From positions 1 to 64,000 of the forward strand of contig DASYZE010000004.1 of assembly GCA_035946625.1 (NCBI GenBank): DNA of 64,000 bases, given 5' to 3'. The DNA comes from DASYXZ01 sp035946625. GTDB taxonomy: Bacteria > Acidobacteriota > Terriglobia > UBA7540. The translations under genes were made by a program, and so were the position numbers. Below the pieces are notes generated by a model. The model saw nothing but the letters and a program-made list of their open reading frames with translations. It searched no databases and was not told the origin of the DNA. Of the stretch, positions 44,370 to 53,126 are shown in pieces; positions within the stretch are counted from its first letter, which is position 1; the number at the start of each line of letters is the position of its first letter.

Positions 44370-45203
44370 TCATTTCAGAACGTAGGATTGGAGCGCCGCC
44401 GCCACGCCGTCCTGATCGTTGGAGAGGGTAAGGGGCCAGCCTTCCCGATCCAATCCGGGGGTGCAATTGCCCATCAGGACCGGGCAGCCGGAAAATCGCA
44501 GCATCTCGAGGTCATTGTAATTATCCCCAATCGCCATCACTTCGCTCGGATGTATGCCGCAGCGCTCAGTCCATAATTTCAGGGCGCCGCCCTTCGAGCA
44601 ACCTCGATTCATCACGTCAAGGATGGACATGTTGCGCGTGAAATATTTGGTCCACGTCAGGTGAACGTCAGGGCCGGCCGGCGAGTCGTGCAGCAACGGT
44701 TCGAGCGGCGCCATATGAGACGGTGGCCCGCCAAACATGAGTTGAACCGGATCGTTGACCAGCGCGGCTTCAAGGTCCGGAACCAACGTCAGGGCATCGG
44801 GCGACTTTTGCAGGTACCAACTCACCGGGCCTTCGGGCACCGCGCCTTCCTGCATCACCACCTGGCCGCGGCCCGGAATGTCAAAAATGGCCACTCCGTG
44901 GGCGCGAAATGGGTGCGCGATTTTCAGTATTGCTCTAGCGGTCCCGCGCGGAAGAAAATCCCGGTAAACCACTTCGCCGGACGGGGTGCCGATCAGCGCA
45001 CCATTCGATGAGATGAGCGTGAGCGGAAAGGGAATTTGCTGAACGATGGGCCGCGCCGAGTGAAACCTGCGGCCCGTCACGACGATCAATTCGATACCGC
45101 GTTCCGCCGCGGCCATCATGGCTTGCCGGTTGGCGGGTGAAATTTCGGAGCGGCTGTTGAGCAGCGTGCCGTCAAGATCGATGGCCACCAGACGTATCGG
45201 CAT
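44370..45203 (-). CDS. Cof-type HAD-IIB phosphatase
   Basis: A 277-aa HAD hydrolase: VAIDLDGTLLNSRSEIS (motif I, nucleophile Asp), IVVTGRRFHSA, ISSNGALI (motif II), GGALKLWTERCGI with motif III Lys, and AIGDNYNDLEML (motif IV). The IIB cap places it with the Cof/YbjI group that dephosphorylates sugar phosphates or cofactors. Monocistronic, convergent with the LolA operon. Substrate unknown. Confidence 0.93.
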   Translation of the reverse strand: MPIRLVAIDLDGTLLNSRSEISPANRQAMMAAAERGIELIVVTGRRFHSARPIVQQIPFPLTLISSNGALIGTPSGEVVYRDFLPRGTARAILKIAHPFRAHGVAIFDIPGRGQVVMQEGAVPEGPVSWYLQKSPDALTLVPDLEAALVNDPVQLMFGGPPSHMAPLEPLLHDSPAGPDVHLTWTKYFTRNMSILDVMNRGCSKGGALKLWTERCGIHPSEVMAIGDNYNDLEMLRFSGCPVLMGNCTPGLDREGWPLTLSNDQDGVAAALQSYVLK

Positions 45204-45325
45204 GAGTGGGAAATATTAGCACAGAGATCGCCAGAACAACGCGCCTGGCTCGTACTGGCACTCAGATCGCGACGGCTTCAAAATGCCATGCCCTCAGGGA
45301 CACTAATAAGCCGCCCAAGATTTTC

Positions 45326-45853
45326 TTAGACCCTCGCTTCTTCCGGCACGTCAGGTTCCGTCCAGAGGACAACCGCTTGGGGGAGCGTCCAGGCCATCAC
45401 CCACAAGGGCATGGTGAGAACCAGTAAGACCCGGACCGCGATCGAACCTCTCAGTGAGAAGAGAAGAGGGGAAGCGGCGCAAATCGCAATCGAGTACATG
45501 GCCAGCGCACGATAAGCTTTGAAGTACGCGGCGTTTCTTACTGCCACTTCACGTTCATCCGGCTCGTCGTCACTGCGGTGGGATCTGGGCGCCAAGCCGA
45601 GGCTGGTCATTCCGCCCTCACGTAACTGAGGAAATACCGTGTCCTTGACCAGCCTGCCGAAAATCGCCCTGCTCACGACGTGGTATCCAACGACAAAGCA
45701 CATCCAGATTGCATCGATTTGACGTCCGGAGGGGAGAATGATGATGGCAGCCGCCATCAACGCCAGGAGAGTCGAATAGGTCGCCGCCACCAACAGGCGT
45801 CGGTTGTTCCGAGGCGCCATTGAGATACCCAAAACCGTAGGAGTGCTTAACAT
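45326..45853 (-). CDS. Four-helix membrane protein partnered with an XRE regulator
   Basis: About 175 aa from ATG 45853 (GGGAGGAG lies 5 nt upstream). Hydrophobic segments LLALMAAAIIILPSG, AIWMCFVVGYHVVSRA, MYSIAICAASPLLF and VLLVLTMPLWVMAWTL, with a charged loop (HRSDDEPDEREVAV) between. It follows the XRE regulator by 14 nt. Membrane proteins encoded after small XRE regulators of this type are common, but no function is established. Confidence 0.7.
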   Translation of the reverse strand: MLSTPTVLGISMAPRNNRRLLVAATYSTLLALMAAAIIILPSGRQIDAIWMCFVVGYHVVSRAIFGRLVKDTVFPQLREGGMTSLGLAPRSHRSDDEPDEREVAVRNAAYFKAYRALAMYSIAICAASPLLFSLRGSIAVRVLLVLTMPLWVMAWTLPQAVVLWTEPDVPEEARV

Positions 45854-45867
45854 GATCTCCTCCCAAC

Positions 45868-46167
45868 TCACTTTGAGGTACCGCGGCGAGGAGAGTTGCG
45901 GTTGCCATAAATCTCTTCGCTGAGCGGACGAAAGGGTTTGCGCGAGAAAATGGCCTCGAGCGGAAGGCCGAAAAACTCGCTTAGGCGAAACGCCAACTCC
46001 AAACTGGGTTTGAAATCACCGCGTTCAATGTAGCCCACTGTTTGATAGTTGATGTCAAGAGCGTCGGCAAGCGCGCTGCGGCTGAGGCCGCGCTCGGCCC
46101 GGAGGACAGCGATTCGATTGAACAGCGCGGAACCGGCCCGCGCGTTGGAGTTGGATTCGTATGCCAT
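45868..46167 (-). CDS. XRE-family helix-turn-helix regulator
   Basis: About 99 aa. HTH: IAVLRAERGLSRSALADALD, then NYQTVGYIERGDFKPSLELA, the standard Cro/XRE pattern, and a short FFGLPLEAIFSRKPF tail typical of YvaF-like regulators. First gene of a two-gene unit with the membrane protein. A palindrome and a promoter-like element sit immediately upstream, suggesting self-repression. TTG 46173 is an alternative start. Confidence 0.92.
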   Translation of the reverse strand: MAYESNSNARAGSALFNRIAVLRAERGLSRSALADALDINYQTVGYIERGDFKPSLELAFRLSEFFGLPLEAIFSRKPFRPLSEEIYGNRNSPRRGTSK

Positions 46168-46177
46168 AGACAAAGTA

Positions 46178-46202
46178 TTGTATTACTACAACAGTTTGTC
46201 AA
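46178..46202 (-). promoter_or_regulatory. Promoter-like element and TTGTA-N4-TACAA operator of the XRE unit
   Basis: On the minus strand TTGACA is followed by an AT-rich spacer and a possible -10 (AATACT, 17 nt spacing; TACAAT at 14 nt is an alternative). TTGTA-GTAA-TACAA forms a perfect inverted repeat between them. The start codon follows within ~10 nt of the -10, so the message may be nearly leaderless. Confidence 0.5.
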
Positions 46203-46360
46203 CTTAATTTTCATATCCGAAAAGGACTATCGGGCGGAAGCGGAACTGGGGTGTGAAGGCGTGCCTAATCTCGATAGCGTTCTCACCCGCAAAACAGGAC
46301 AATGGCGCCAGGCCATGGTTGTTGACCGGGCTTTCGCCCTTCGGTTAGACTTCTGTGCTT

Positions 46361-47548
46361 ATGTCACTCATCTCTCATCTCGATTGTGCGCGCTGCGGAA
46401 ATCGGTTTGACGCGGGAAAGATTTACAACCTCTGTTCCTGTGGCTCGCCGCTGCTGGTGCGCTACCGGTTGTCTCGCGACATTGGAACGCGGCTGCGTGA
46501 AAGCCTACGGGACAGCCCACACAGTCTCTGGCGCTACCGCGAAGTCTTGCCCGTCACTCAGGATGCCTCCATCGTCTCCCTGGGCGAGGGTTTCACCCCT
46601 TTGCTCCACGCGGAGCGTCTCGGCAAGAAACTGGGCCTCACCCATCTCTATCTGAAAAACGAAGCGGTGAATCCCACCGGATCGTTCAAAGACCGTGGCA
46701 TGGCGCTGGCTGTTAGCATGGCACGTGAATTGGGCACCACCAAGCTGGCGGCCCCCTCGGCCGGCAACGCAGCGGGGGCGCTGGCCGCTTATGCGGCCAA
46801 AGCGGGAATGAAAGCTACGGTCTTTATGCCGGAAAGCACTCCCCTGGCCAACCGCCTGGAGTGTTCGCTGGCGGGTGCGGAAGTGGTGCTGGTTGCCGGT
46901 AGCATCAAGGATTGTGGGCGCGCTCTCCGCGAGCGCACCGCCGCCGAGGGTTTTTTCGATGTTTCCACTTTGCGCGAACCGTACCGGGTGGAAGGCAAAA
47001 AGACGATGGCTTACGAAATCTATGAACAGCTTGATGAAAAACTTCCGGACGCCATGATTTACCCGACGGGCGGTGGCACAGGATTAATCGGCATGTGGAA
47101 AGCATTCGCGGAAATGAACGAGCTAGGCTGGATCGGCAGCAAGCGGCCCAAAATGTTTTCCGTTCAGGCGGCGGGCTGCGCGCCCATGGTGCGCGCTTTC
47201 GCAAGCAAACTTGAAAAAGCTGAGGAGTGGCAGGACCCCGCCACCCTCGCTTCCGGGCTGCGCGTGCCCTCCGCCATCGGCGATTTCCTCATTTTGCGCG
47301 CTCTGTATGAAAGCCACGGCGCTGCGCTGGCGGTGGAAGATGCGGCCATGCTTCACGCCGTTCGCGAGCTGGCGGAAAACGAAGGGCTGATCACCTCGCC
47401 CGAGAGTGGCGCCACTCTCGCCGCGCTAAAACAATTGGTGGCAGACGGCGTCCTGCAAGGGTCGGAGACTATCGTTTTATTTCTTACCGCCACGGGCTAC
47501 AAGTATTTGGAAGTCTTGCAGACGCTTGCCTCAAGCAAGCGTGCGTAG
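46361..47548 (+). CDS. thrC: Threonine synthase
   Basis: About 395 aa. N-terminal zinc-ribbon-like CARCGNRF...CSCGSPL, then the PLP domain: VSLGEGFTPLLHAERL, NEAVNPTGSFKDRGMALAVS (Schiff-base Lys), APSAGNAAGALAAYAAKAGM, and YPTGGGTGLIGMWKAF (phosphate loop). Converts O-phosphohomoserine to threonine. ATG 46361 is preferred to GTG 46355. Followed at 6 nt by the alaX-like gene. Confidence 0.92.
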   Translation: MSLISHLDCARCGNRFDAGKIYNLCSCGSPLLVRYRLSRDIGTRLRESLRDSPHSLWRYREVLPVTQDASIVSLGEGFTPLLHAERLGKKLGLTHLYLKNEAVNPTGSFKDRGMALAVSMARELGTTKLAAPSAGNAAGALAAYAAKAGMKATVFMPESTPLANRLECSLAGAEVVLVAGSIKDCGRALRERTAAEGFFDVSTLREPYRVEGKKTMAYEIYEQLDEKLPDAMIYPTGGGTGLIGMWKAFAEMNELGWIGSKRPKMFSVQAAGCAPMVRAFASKLEKAEEWQDPATLASGLRVPSAIGDFLILRALYESHGAALAVEDAAMLHAVRELAENEGLITSPESGATLAALKQLVADGVLQGSETIVLFLTATGYKYLEVLQTLASSKRA

Positions 47549-47554
47549 GAAGAA

Positions 47555-48742
47555 GTGCAGAAAACTCGGCGCCTTTATTACACCGATAGTTATTTGCGGG
47601 AATTTGAGGCTCGCGTCCTTAAATCCGAACCCGGGCCCAAGGGCTTTCGAGTCTACTTGGACCGCACCGCTTTCTATCCGGAATCGGGCGGGCAGCCCAT
47701 GGATTTCGGGACATTGGGCGGCATCCCGGTGGTGGCATTGACGGAGGAAGAGGACGCGGTCGTTCACGAGCTCGAACGACCGCCCGAGCGCGACACAGTG
47801 CAGGGCAAAATCGATTGGCCGCGGCGCTTCGACCATATGCAGCAACATACCGGCCAGCACGTGCTCTCGGCGGCGTTTGAGAAAACGGGACATTCCAAAA
47901 CAGTATCGTTTCATCTGGGCGCTGAAGCGTCCTCCATCGACCTCGATTCGGACCGCCTCGGCCGCCGTCAGATTGAAGAAGGCGAAGACCTGGCTAACCA
48001 GATTGTATTTGAGAATCGCGAAGTGAAAATATTCTTCCGCTCGGCTGCCGAGGCCCGGCTACTTGATATGAGGAAGCCCGCCCTGCGTGAAGGTGACGTG
48101 CGGCTGGTCGAAGTTTTTGATTTTGATCTGTCAGCCTGCGGCGGCACTCACGTTAGCCGCACCGGTGCAGTCGGCCTGATTGCGGTGCGCAAAGTCGAGC
48201 GAATGAAAGCCCTGACCCGGGTGGAATTTGTATGCGGCGGACGGGCGCTTGCGGCCTCGCGGCGCGATTATCAGATATTGAGCGAGGCTTCAAAGCTCCT
48301 TTCCGCTTCCAGTGCACAGCTTCCGGCGTTAGTCGCGAAACAAATGGAGGAAGTTCGCGCCACCCATCGTGCCCGCGAAAAATGGGCGGAACGCATGGCA
48401 AAAATATATGCCGGGGAGCTTTGGCAGGCCGCCACAGAGAAGAACGGCCTGAGAATTATCCGCCGCGTGTTCGATGAAGATGAACATCAGGAAGGGAAGG
48501 AGGTGGCGCATAAGATTGCGGCCCGCCCTTCCGCCATCGCGCTCATCGGCGTGAAAGGGAAGGCGGCGTTTCTTTATTTCTCTCAAACGCCCGGTGGCGC
48601 TGCGGATATGGGCGCGATACTCAAACAAACAATGGCAAAATTCGGCGGGAAGGGAGGCGGCGCGCGCGACTTTGCCCAGGGCGGCGGAATGGATGCGTCG
48701 AGGCTGGATGAAGTCCTGGCTTTTGCGGAGAGCCTTCTGTGA
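47555..48742 (+). CDS. Alanyl-tRNA editing protein, AlaX-L type with DHHA1 domain
   Basis: A 395-aa AlaRS-editing homologue: TAFYPESGGQPMDFG, DHMQQHTGQHVLSAAF (zinc His pair), ACGGTHVSRTGAVGLI (zinc Cys/His), then a coiled region and a C-terminal DHHA1 domain (KGGGARDFAQGGG). It lacks the catalytic and tRNA-synthetase domains of AlaRS, so it acts in trans to hydrolyse Ser- or Gly-charged tRNA-Ala. The start, GTG 47555, is close behind thrC. A tRNA-Ala gene lies 185 nt downstream. Confidence 0.92.
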   Translation: MQKTRRLYYTDSYLREFEARVLKSEPGPKGFRVYLDRTAFYPESGGQPMDFGTLGGIPVVALTEEEDAVVHELERPPERDTVQGKIDWPRRFDHMQQHTGQHVLSAAFEKTGHSKTVSFHLGAEASSIDLDSDRLGRRQIEEGEDLANQIVFENREVKIFFRSAAEARLLDMRKPALREGDVRLVEVFDFDLSACGGTHVSRTGAVGLIAVRKVERMKALTRVEFVCGGRALAASRRDYQILSEASKLLSASSAQLPALVAKQMEEVRATHRAREKWAERMAKIYAGELWQAATEKNGLRIIRRVFDEDEHQEGKEVAHKIAARPSAIALIGVKGKAAFLYFSQTPGGAADMGAILKQTMAKFGGKGGGARDFAQGGGMDASRLDEVLAFAESLL

Positions 48743-48927
48743 GGTCGTCGAGACAAATTGATTTTGGCAACAGTTGAGGTGCGAGACGGACTTTGGCTCA
48801 GTGCGGACCCCACCCTCCATCCCCCACTCACTATCTTTCGCTCTCCCGTTGCCCCGTGTTATATTGAGAACAAGGGTTGGCGGGTCAGCCCCTGCATAAG
48901 GGAAGAGTCCTTTCACCCTTTTTCCAT

Positions 48928-49003
48928 GGGCGCGTAGCTCAGTTGGGAGAGCGCGGCGTTCGCAACGCTGAGGTCGAGGGTTCGAATCCCTTCGCGTCCA
49001 CCA
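48928..49003 (+). tRNA. tRNA-Ala (anticodon CGC)
   Basis: Full cloverleaf: acceptor GGGCGCG/CGCGTCC, D-arm GCTC-AGTTGGGA-GAGC, anticodon stem CGGCG/CGCTG with loop TTCGCAA (CGC, reading GCG), T-arm around GGTTCGAATCC, and an encoded ACCA end. The third acceptor pair is G-U, the alanine identity element. Confidence 0.95.
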
Positions 49004-49069
49004 TTATATTTTTTCGGGAGAACCTCGGACAGTCACTGCGAGGCTGCCTCGCATCCGACCGTACTCCGC

Positions 49070-49378
49070 ATGGAATGCCCAAAGTGCCACCGAAAGAACC
49101 CGGACAACGCGCAGTTTTGCCTGGTGTGCCACGCGCCCATGCGCTTCATTTGTCCAGTTTGCAAAAACGTTCAATTGCAAGGTGGAAAGTGCGAGAAATG
49201 CGGGGTGGACTTCGCCAAGTTCCTGGCCATGATGCAGTTTCAAATGAAGTCCGAGGCTGACCAGGACCGGGAGCGTCTGAAATCCCGCAGCGCCCTATTG
49301 AAGCAAATTCTGTTGCTTCCGGTCACGGGTGGATTCTCGCTGTTGAAATATTTCCGGAATCGGCTTCGCGGCGATTAA
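49070..49378 (+). CDS. Double zinc-ribbon small protein
   Basis: A 102-aa protein with four CxxC pairs: ECPKCHR, FCLVCHAP, FICPVCKN and GKCEKCGVD, i.e. two zinc ribbons in the first 50 residues, followed by a basic helical tail (LLKQILLLPVTGG). Such proteins commonly bind nucleic acid or partner proteins. No specific function recognised. Follows tRNA-Ala by 66 nt. Confidence 0.8.
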   Translation: MECPKCHRKNPDNAQFCLVCHAPMRFICPVCKNVQLQGGKCEKCGVDFAKFLAMMQFQMKSEADQDRERLKSRSALLKQILLLPVTGGFSLLKYFRNRLRGD

Positions 49379-49464
49379 TTGCAAGGGGTGGGAGAATTCG
49401 GAACCCGGGCGAGCTCCCCGGCAAGTAAAGGAAATTGGGTTCCGGGCCCGGGTGGATTTCCCGT

Positions 49465-51099
49465 CTAATTAACGCTTCTGGCGGCCATGTATCTTTTCGC
49501 GCTGGCCATCAAGTCGCGCGCCTGGCCCAGGTGTTCAAGGGCCTGACCCACCAGATAATCGTTCTCGATGCCGATTTTGCTCGCTTTATCCTCGCCGTAA
49601 ATCACCAAAACAAGTTGCGCGCGAATGTGTCGCTTGATGAAATCGGCGTTGTCCTTGATGTCCGTGTCTGTAATTTTGACTTTCTTGGTTTCCAGGAAAT
49701 GCTTGAATTCCTGAAGCACCTCGTCCGTCACGACGAAGTCTTCCGGAATGGACTTGTGGACGCCCAAATAGTATTTTCCGAAATCGAAAAATGCGCCCCG
49801 CTGGAGGAGGTTGGTGGCCACCGTGGTCAATTTGGGATCCTCCACCACAAGGTCCGGAGTAATGCCCCGGCCTCCGTACACGGTGCGTCCGCCATCGGTG
49901 AGCCGGGCGTCGGAGTGGTTGTCCGGGCCTTCATCGTAATGGTAATAGTAATCGTAGAGCGAAACGTCCGAATAATCGCGCTGGATCAAACGGCCGCTGG
50001 GCGTGTAGTAATGGGCGGTGGTGAGCGCCAGGGCGGTGTGTTCGCTTAAAGGCATGACGGTTTGAACCAGGCCCTTGCCGAAACTCGGTTCGCCCATGAC
50101 CAGGGCGCGGTCGTGGTCCTGAAGGGCGCCGGTCACAATTTCTGCGGCGCTGGCGGAGAATCGATTGATAAGGACTACCATAGGGTATTCGTTGCCGTCG
50201 TTGCCATTCCGCGCGATGTATTTTTTCTCCGGAGAGCGCCGTCCGTAGTGGTAGACAATCAATTGATTCCGCTCCAGAAAGTGGTCGGTGACTTGCACCG
50301 CTTCATTCAACAGGCCCCCCGGGTTTCCGCGTAAATCCAAAATAAGTCCCTGGATGCCCTTTTCGCCCAGCCGATTGAGCGCGTCGGTCAATTCATCATT
50401 GGTGGTTTCATTGAAGCTCAAAATCCGAATGTAGGCAATCCCAGGCTTGATGAAGAACGCGGCGTCCACGCTCTTGCGTGAGATTTCATCGCGCGTGATG
50501 GTGAAGGCTACCGGCTGGTCCGAGCCTTCGCGGCTCACGGCAAAGTGGACCACCGTGCCTTTGGGCCCTTTAAGCCGGGTGGCCACTTCGGTGCTGCTCA
50601 GGCCGTCGGTGGATTGGCCGTTCACGGAAACAATGATGTCGCCGGGATGGATCCCGGCGCGGAAAGCGGGAGAACCGGGCATGGGTTGCACTACCACTGT
50701 GACCATTTTCCCCAGCTTGCCGGGAACGCCACGAATGGACATGCCCACGCCGAAATATTTTCCCTCCTGATCTTCGCGCAAGCGGGTGAAGGCCGTCGGG
50801 TCAAAAAAATTGGAGTGAGGGTCGAGCGTCCGGAGCATTCCGGGAATGGCCCCCAGGCTGGTGTCCGTGGGACCAAAAATAGCCGAGTCCGGGTCGAGGG
50901 GGTCGGCGTAATTTTGCTCCACCACGTCATAAACCTTGGTGAAGGCGTTGAAACTGGCTTGAACGTCGGAATCATCGCCGACGGTCGTCGCCACCACCGT
51001 CTGACCGTAAAGCCCGCCCAGGAGGGCGCACAGTAACACTGTGGAAAGGATAAACCAGACCAGCCGCTGAGTTTGTTTCATGCCGATTGCGCTCCTCAT
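49465..51099 (-). CDS. S41 family C-terminal processing protease, copy B
   Basis: A 544-aa periplasmic protease: N-terminal signal anchor (LVWFILSTVLLCALLGGL), a helical cap with VYDVVEQNYADPL, a PDZ domain (GDIIVSVNGQSTDGLSS), and the S41 core with RFSASAAEIVTGALQD (nucleophile Ser) and GEPSFGKGLVQ (general-base Lys). Starts at ATG 51099 with GAGGTGAT just upstream; an inner ATG at 51081 also has AGGAG. It is a paralogue of the next gene, in the same orientation, so the two arose by tandem duplication. Target proteins unknown. Confidence 0.93.
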   Translation of the reverse strand: MRSAIGMKQTQRLVWFILSTVLLCALLGGLYGQTVVATTVGDDSDVQASFNAFTKVYDVVEQNYADPLDPDSAIFGPTDTSLGAIPGMLRTLDPHSNFFDPTAFTRLREDQEGKYFGVGMSIRGVPGKLGKMVTVVVQPMPGSPAFRAGIHPGDIIVSVNGQSTDGLSSTEVATRLKGPKGTVVHFAVSREGSDQPVAFTITRDEISRKSVDAAFFIKPGIAYIRILSFNETTNDELTDALNRLGEKGIQGLILDLRGNPGGLLNEAVQVTDHFLERNQLIVYHYGRRSPEKKYIARNGNDGNEYPMVVLINRFSASAAEIVTGALQDHDRALVMGEPSFGKGLVQTVMPLSEHTALALTTAHYYTPSGRLIQRDYSDVSLYDYYYHYDEGPDNHSDARLTDGGRTVYGGRGITPDLVVEDPKLTTVATNLLQRGAFFDFGKYYLGVHKSIPEDFVVTDEVLQEFKHFLETKKVKITDTDIKDNADFIKRHIRAQLVLVIYGEDKASKIGIENDYLVGQALEHLGQARDLMASAKRYMAARSVN

Positions 51100-51272
51100 A
51101 TCACCTCAAATTATAACACGGTGTGGGCCGCACCCAAACGATCTTCCGATTGACCGAGCACCCAGAAAAGCTTTGTTTCGAGCGATTTGAGGAAACCCGG
51201 CGGGAACTCATATGGAGAACGTAAGAATGCTACACTCCTCTTCTTACCTCAAAGCGACCGGTCGCTTCCACT

Positions 51273-52910
51273 TTAGGGACGAGCCATTGCCTTGGCTTGA
51301 TTCCGGCCCGCCATATACTTCTTGGCGTTAGCGAGGAGTTGCGCAGCCTGGCCCATGCTCCGGGCGGCGGCGGCCACCAGAGGGTCATTTTGCCTCTCGA
51401 TTTTGAGGGCTTCATTCTCTCCGAATATGACGGCGACCAACTGGGCGCGAATGCGATTCTTGATGAAAGCAAGATTGGCATCAAAGTCCTGCTCTGACAC
51501 TTGAATCTTCTCTCCCACCAGAAAATCCTTAAACTCCTGAACCACTTCTGGGGTTGCAGTGAAGTCTTTGGCGATGGTCTTGTGGGTGGCCAGGTAGTGC
51601 TTGCCAAAATCAAAAAAGACCGGCTGCTGGGTTAGCAGGTCTTCGGTAGCCGTCATTTTGGGGTCCGTGAATTGGACGTCCGGCGTGATTCCACCGCCGC
51701 CAAAGACCTCGCGTCCGCCATCCGTATGCTTTACCTCGGTGTGGGGGGAAAGAGTGGTGTCGCGGTCGTAGAGGTAATCGTAGAGTGAAACGTCCTGGTA
51801 GTTCCGTTGAATCAGGCGGCCGCTGGGGGTGTAGTAGCGGGCCGTGGTCAACAACAAGAACGCTTTCTCGCTTAGAGGATATTCACTCTGGACAAGGCCC
51901 TTGCCGAAACTTGGTTCGCCCATTACCAGGGCGCGGTCGTGATCCTGAAGGGCTCCGGCTACAATTTCCGCGGCGCTGGCGGAATAACGGTTAATCAGAA
52001 CGACCATGGGATATTCATTGCCATGATTGCCATCGAGCGCCTTCCACCTTTTTTCCGGTGAATTCCGCCCGTGGTGAGATACAATCAGTTGATCTTTTTC
52101 CAGAAAGTGGTCGGCCACATCCACCGCTTCCTGAAGCAAGCCTCCCCGGTTGTCGCGGAGATCGAGAATCATTCCCTGCAGGTCGTTTTCATTCACCTTT
52201 TTCAAGGCTTGCACAAGCTCGTCATTCGTCTTCTCGTTAAAAGTGGCCACATGAATGTAAGCCAGTCCCGGACTGAACAGGAAGGCCGCGTCAACCCCGC
52301 GCCCGCCAATTTCGTCTCGGGTTACGTCGAAGTCGATGGGCTGGTCCGAGCCCTCGCGCGTCACCTCAATGTTGACGGTAGTCCCTTTGGGACCCTTCAG
52401 CAACGAAGCCACTGCAGGCACGTCGAGGTTTTCTGTGGATTTCTTATCCACCGAGATGATGACGTCGCCGGGTCGAAGGCCGGCCCGGAACGCCGGTGAG
52501 CCGGGATTGGGTTCCACCACCGTGGTCACCATTTTGCCCAGTTTGCCGGGCAATTGGACGATAGTCATGCCCACGCCGTAGTACTTGCCTTCCTGGTCTT
52601 CTTGAAATTTTTCAAATGTCTCAGGGTCGAGGAAACTGGAGTGCGGGTCGAGCGTCCGGAGCATCCCCGGAATCGCACCCAGGCTGTTGGAGGCAACGCC
52701 GAAAATGGCTTTATCTGAATCGACGGGGTCGGCGTAATTCTGCTCGACGACGTCCAGGAGTTTGGCGAAGGTGCCAATACTTTTTTGAACGTCGGAATCG
52801 TCAGTGTCACTGGTGGTGGCTTCAACCTGCTGGCCATATAGCCCACCAAGCACCGTGCATAACATTATGGTGGAGCCGACATAAAAAACCAGACGCCGTG
52901 TCTTGATCAT
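51273..52910 (-). CDS. S41 family C-terminal processing protease, copy A
   Basis: A 545-aa paralogue of the downstream copy: signal anchor (LVFYVGSTIMLCTVLGGL), LLDVVEQNYADPV, PDZ (GDVIISVDKKSTENLDV), catalytic RYSASAAEIVAGALQD and GEPSFGKGLVQS. Both copies keep the Ser and Lys, so both should be active; the heads and tails (ARSMGQAAQLLANAKKYMAG here) have diverged modestly. A 173-nt gap separates the copies, so each may have its own promoter. Confidence 0.93.
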   Translation of the reverse strand: MIKTRRLVFYVGSTIMLCTVLGGLYGQQVEATTSDTDDSDVQKSIGTFAKLLDVVEQNYADPVDSDKAIFGVASNSLGAIPGMLRTLDPHSSFLDPETFEKFQEDQEGKYYGVGMTIVQLPGKLGKMVTTVVEPNPGSPAFRAGLRPGDVIISVDKKSTENLDVPAVASLLKGPKGTTVNIEVTREGSDQPIDFDVTRDEIGGRGVDAAFLFSPGLAYIHVATFNEKTNDELVQALKKVNENDLQGMILDLRDNRGGLLQEAVDVADHFLEKDQLIVSHHGRNSPEKRWKALDGNHGNEYPMVVLINRYSASAAEIVAGALQDHDRALVMGEPSFGKGLVQSEYPLSEKAFLLLTTARYYTPSGRLIQRNYQDVSLYDYLYDRDTTLSPHTEVKHTDGGREVFGGGGITPDVQFTDPKMTATEDLLTQQPVFFDFGKHYLATHKTIAKDFTATPEVVQEFKDFLVGEKIQVSEQDFDANLAFIKNRIRAQLVAVIFGENEALKIERQNDPLVAAAARSMGQAAQLLANAKKYMAGRNQAKAMARP

Positions 52911-53126
52911 GTTTAGGAGCCCTCACACTGGCGGTATTATAACACGGCGCTGACAAATCCTGACCGCTCATCGGCGACGTTTTACACTTTCTTTGGATGT
53001 ACTTTTAAGCGCCCGCGTTACCTGAGCCCGGGCCTATTGGGCAAAATTCCCGGCTGGATTCACGCCCTGGCCGTGTTATTCTCAACTTTCGCTGTCAGCA
53101 ACGCTGCTCGCAGGTGGCCTAATTTC

